Below, in pieces: positions 6,800 through 7,582 of a stretch of 7,582 bases of DNA. The position numbers and the translations under genes are program-made. This stretch comes from an uncultured Clostridia bacterium (GTDB taxonomy: Bacteria; Bacillota; Clostridia; Christensenellales; Borkfalkiaceae). The stretch spans positions 1-7,582 of the forward strand of contig CALVZR010000191.1 of the NCBI GenBank assembly GCA_944372565.1. Direction: 5' to 3'. The notes under the pieces were generated by a model. The model was not told the DNA's origin and searched no databases. It saw only the letters and a list, made by a program, of their open reading frames with translations. The first letter of the stretch is position 1; each line of letters opens with the position of its first letter.

Positions 6800-6812
6800 T
6801 TTGTTAAACAAA
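6800..6812. repeat. 13-base perfect palindrome upstream of the -35 box
   Basis: TTTGTT and AACAAA are perfect 6-base arms around a single central T, 26 bases upstream of the -35 box. The pattern loosely resembles the TTTGTT...AACAAA arms of ROK-type XylR operators in Bacilli (recalled family knowledge). It partly overlaps the T-run of the third terminator, so part of it may simply be that T-run. Confidence 0.35.
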
Positions 6813-6838
6813 AAAATACCGCCGCGCGGATACGGCGG
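6810..6838 (-). terminator. Intrinsic terminator 3 (closest to the operon promoter)
   Basis: On the minus strand a 6-base-pair stem, CCGCCG (6833-6838) with CGGCGG (6819-6824), has an 8-base loop and is followed by TA and then seven T (6810-6816). No gene lies between this and the preceding terminator, so it is either a backup or the end of a short untranslated RNA. Confidence 0.7.
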
Positions 6839-6895
6839 AAACGGGCGGAAAAGGAGATGTGCGCAACCGTTCATCCGTGCGCTGAAAAGAGCGCG
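6839..6895. other. Short stretch between terminators 2 and 3 with no supported gene
   Basis: The gene-free interval 6634-7026 is otherwise filled by the leader repeats, the promoter and three terminators. These 57 bases hold only a weak 5-base inverted repeat (GCGCA 6861-6865 with TGCGC 6878-6882). I see no promoter or credible reading frame here. Confidence 0.6.
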
Positions 6896-6920
6896 AAAAA
6901 GCCCGGCGGAACCGCCGGGC
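6896..6920 (-). terminator. Intrinsic terminator 2 (GC-rich hairpin)
   Basis: A 20-base near-perfect palindrome at 6901-6920 forms a stem of 8-9 base pairs (GCCCGGCG with CGCCGGGC, tight loop), followed on the minus strand by five T (6896-6900). There is no T-run on the plus-strand side, so it should act on minus-strand transcription only. Confidence 0.8.
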
Positions 6921-6933
6921 CGAAAAGACAGAT

Positions 6934-6958
6934 AAAAAAAGAGACGCCTTCGCGTCCC
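6934..6958 (-). terminator. Intrinsic terminator 1 of the ROK-family gene
   Basis: On the minus strand GGGACGC (6952-6958) pairs with GCGTCTC (6941-6947), including one G-T wobble, around a GAAG loop, followed by seven T (6934-6940). It is the first hairpin with a T-run after the ROK stop codon at 7027-7029. Confidence 0.85.
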
Positions 6959-6972
6959 CTGCCGTTTTGAAC

Positions 6973-7033
6973 TTTTTTACAGCATCCTATGCCGTTTTGT
7001 GTTTTTCCGCCGTTTTTTACGGCAGCCTATTCC
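6973..7033. repeat. Imperfect 21-base direct repeat, 40 bases apart, spanning the end of the ROK gene
   Basis: The unit at 7013-7033 (plus strand TTTTTTACGGCAGCCTATTCC) has a second copy at 6973-6993 differing at three positions. The upstream copy includes the TAG stop codon of the ROK gene. The extra copy looks like a small local duplication of the gene's 3' end. Neither copy forms a convincing terminator. Confidence 0.5.
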
Positions 7034-7582
7034 GCCTGCGCGCAGGCGCGCCTTTTTTCGTTATAATCTTCGATCACCCGTTTTTTCGCTTCGGCGAGCG
7101 CGCCGAACACTGCGGCGTTCTTTCGGGCGGACGGCACGACCTTCGCCTTGGCGATGGTGTGCGAGAGCACATACTTTTTCACCCTGTCGAGATATTCCGC
7201 GCCGTATTCCAGCCCTTCCCCGCCGATCATCACCACGTCCGCGCCGATGAGATTGGAAAAGGTGGAAATGAACATCGCGAGCACGTCCGCGCTGTTTAAA
7301 ATGATCTCGCGCACGGGGCCGCCCGCGCGGTAGGCTTTCAGCAAACCTTCGAAATTCACGGTTTCGAGATAGGGCGCGCATTTATCTTCCAGCCGCTTGA
7401 CCGAACAGTTTAAACTCAGCGTGCTGTCGTAGCCGAACTTGCTGCCGCCGATCTCGCCCGCGTAGCCCCGCCAGCCCTGTACGACCTCTCCCCTGTACAG
7501 CACCGTTGCGGCGATGCCGTAGCCCACGAAAAGATAGATCGCGCAGCCGTATTCGCTGGCAAAACCCTTTTCCTCCTCCCCC
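7027..7582 (-). CDS. ROK-family protein, C-terminal part (sugar-responsive repressor or sugar kinase; 5' end outside window)
   Basis: The frame is open from the right edge to TAG at 7027-7029, giving 184 visible residues. There is a GTG at 7527 but the frame continues upstream without a stop, so it is internal. VGYGIAATVLYRGEVVQGW (visible residues 19-37) matches the ROK phosphate-loop strand, where GxGIG is usual. AGEIG at 41-45 matches the AGEIGH block, but the His is Gly. The CxCGxxGCxE zinc motif that normally follows is absent; only two isolated Cys remain, nine positions apart, at about 61 and 70. The later helix and GADVVMIGGEGLEYG match the family's C-terminal nucleotide/sugar domain. 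Loss of the zinc residues suggests a divergent regulator rather than an active kinase (inference), but the N-terminal half, where a helix-turn-helix and the catalytic Asp would be, is not visible. Its position upstream of the sugar importer fits a local regulator. Terminators at 6934-6958 and 6896-6920 follow it. Confidence 0.85.
   Translation of the reverse strand, partial: GEEEKGFASEYGCAIYLFVGYGIAATVLYRGEVVQGWRGYAGEIGGSKFGYDSTLSLNCSVKRLEDKCAPYLETVNFEGLLKAYRAGGPVREIILNSADVLAMFISTFSNLIGADVVMIGGEGLEYGAEYLDRVKKYVLSHTIAKAKVVPSARKNAAVFGALAEAKKRVIEDYNEKRRACAQAE

Noticed and set aside
6857..6970. Plus-strand small frame of 37 codons beginning ATGTGCGCAACC, with AAGGAG before it
   Set aside because: The AAGGAG abuts the ATG with no spacing, the frame runs through two terminator hairpins, and no plus-strand promoter is visible.
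7009..7023. Hairpin GCCGT/ACGGC just after the ROK stop as a terminator
   Set aside because: It is only 5 base pairs, and on the minus strand it is followed by GGAAAAAC and not a T-run.
7027..7527. GTG at 7527 as the start of the ROK gene
   Set aside because: The frame stays open upstream to the window edge, and the residues before it (CAIYLF) belong to the same conserved ROK strand, so the real start is outside the window.

Overview
This window looks like a stretch of chromosome from a Gram-positive, probably Clostridia-type (Bacillota) anaerobe. The evidence is a lipoprotein-type solute-binding protein, AGGAGG-like ribosome binding sites, a TTG start codon, a consensus TTGACA/TATAAT promoter, and stacked intrinsic terminators. 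Genes are GC-rich and the one intergenic region is AT-rich. I cannot name a genus from the sequence alone. Every convincing gene is on the minus strand, so the transcription order runs from high to low coordinates.

At the right edge (7027 to beyond 7582) is the C-terminal part of a ROK-family protein, a sugar kinase or NagC/XylR-type repressor. Its zinc-site residues are missing. After it come three intrinsic terminators in tandem (6934-6958, 6896-6920, 6810-6838). Next is a strong promoter (-35 at 6769-6774, -10 at 6746-6751, 17-base spacer) followed by a leader of about 105 bases. The leader holds two long imperfect inverted repeats: a 27-base operator-like palindrome at the start point (6712-6738) and a 32-base AT-rich one (6663-6694).

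The promoter drives what reads as a four-gene operon: a large sugar-type solute-binding lipoprotein (5017-6633), a MalF-type permease (3953-5002, TTG start), a MalG-type permease (3062-3946), and a very large secreted protein whose 1016 codons run off the left edge (below 1 to 3048). The last gene is the biggest feature in the window. It is easy to miss because no stop codon lies inside the window. It carries a signal peptide, two copies of a large lectin-like beta-sandwich module each followed by an Ig-like (HYR/Big-type) domain, and further Ig-like domains.

As a system, the lipoprotein and the two permeases form a carbohydrate ABC importer without its own ATPase, as is common in Bacillota where a shared MsmX-type ATPase serves several importers. 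The secreted multidomain protein, tightly linked downstream, is a plausible surface glycan-binding or adhesin-like partner. The neighbouring ROK protein is a plausible sugar-responsive regulator. The substrate, the ROK-operator link and the glycan-binding role are inferences. No RNA genes, CRISPR arrays, insertion sequences or integrases were seen.
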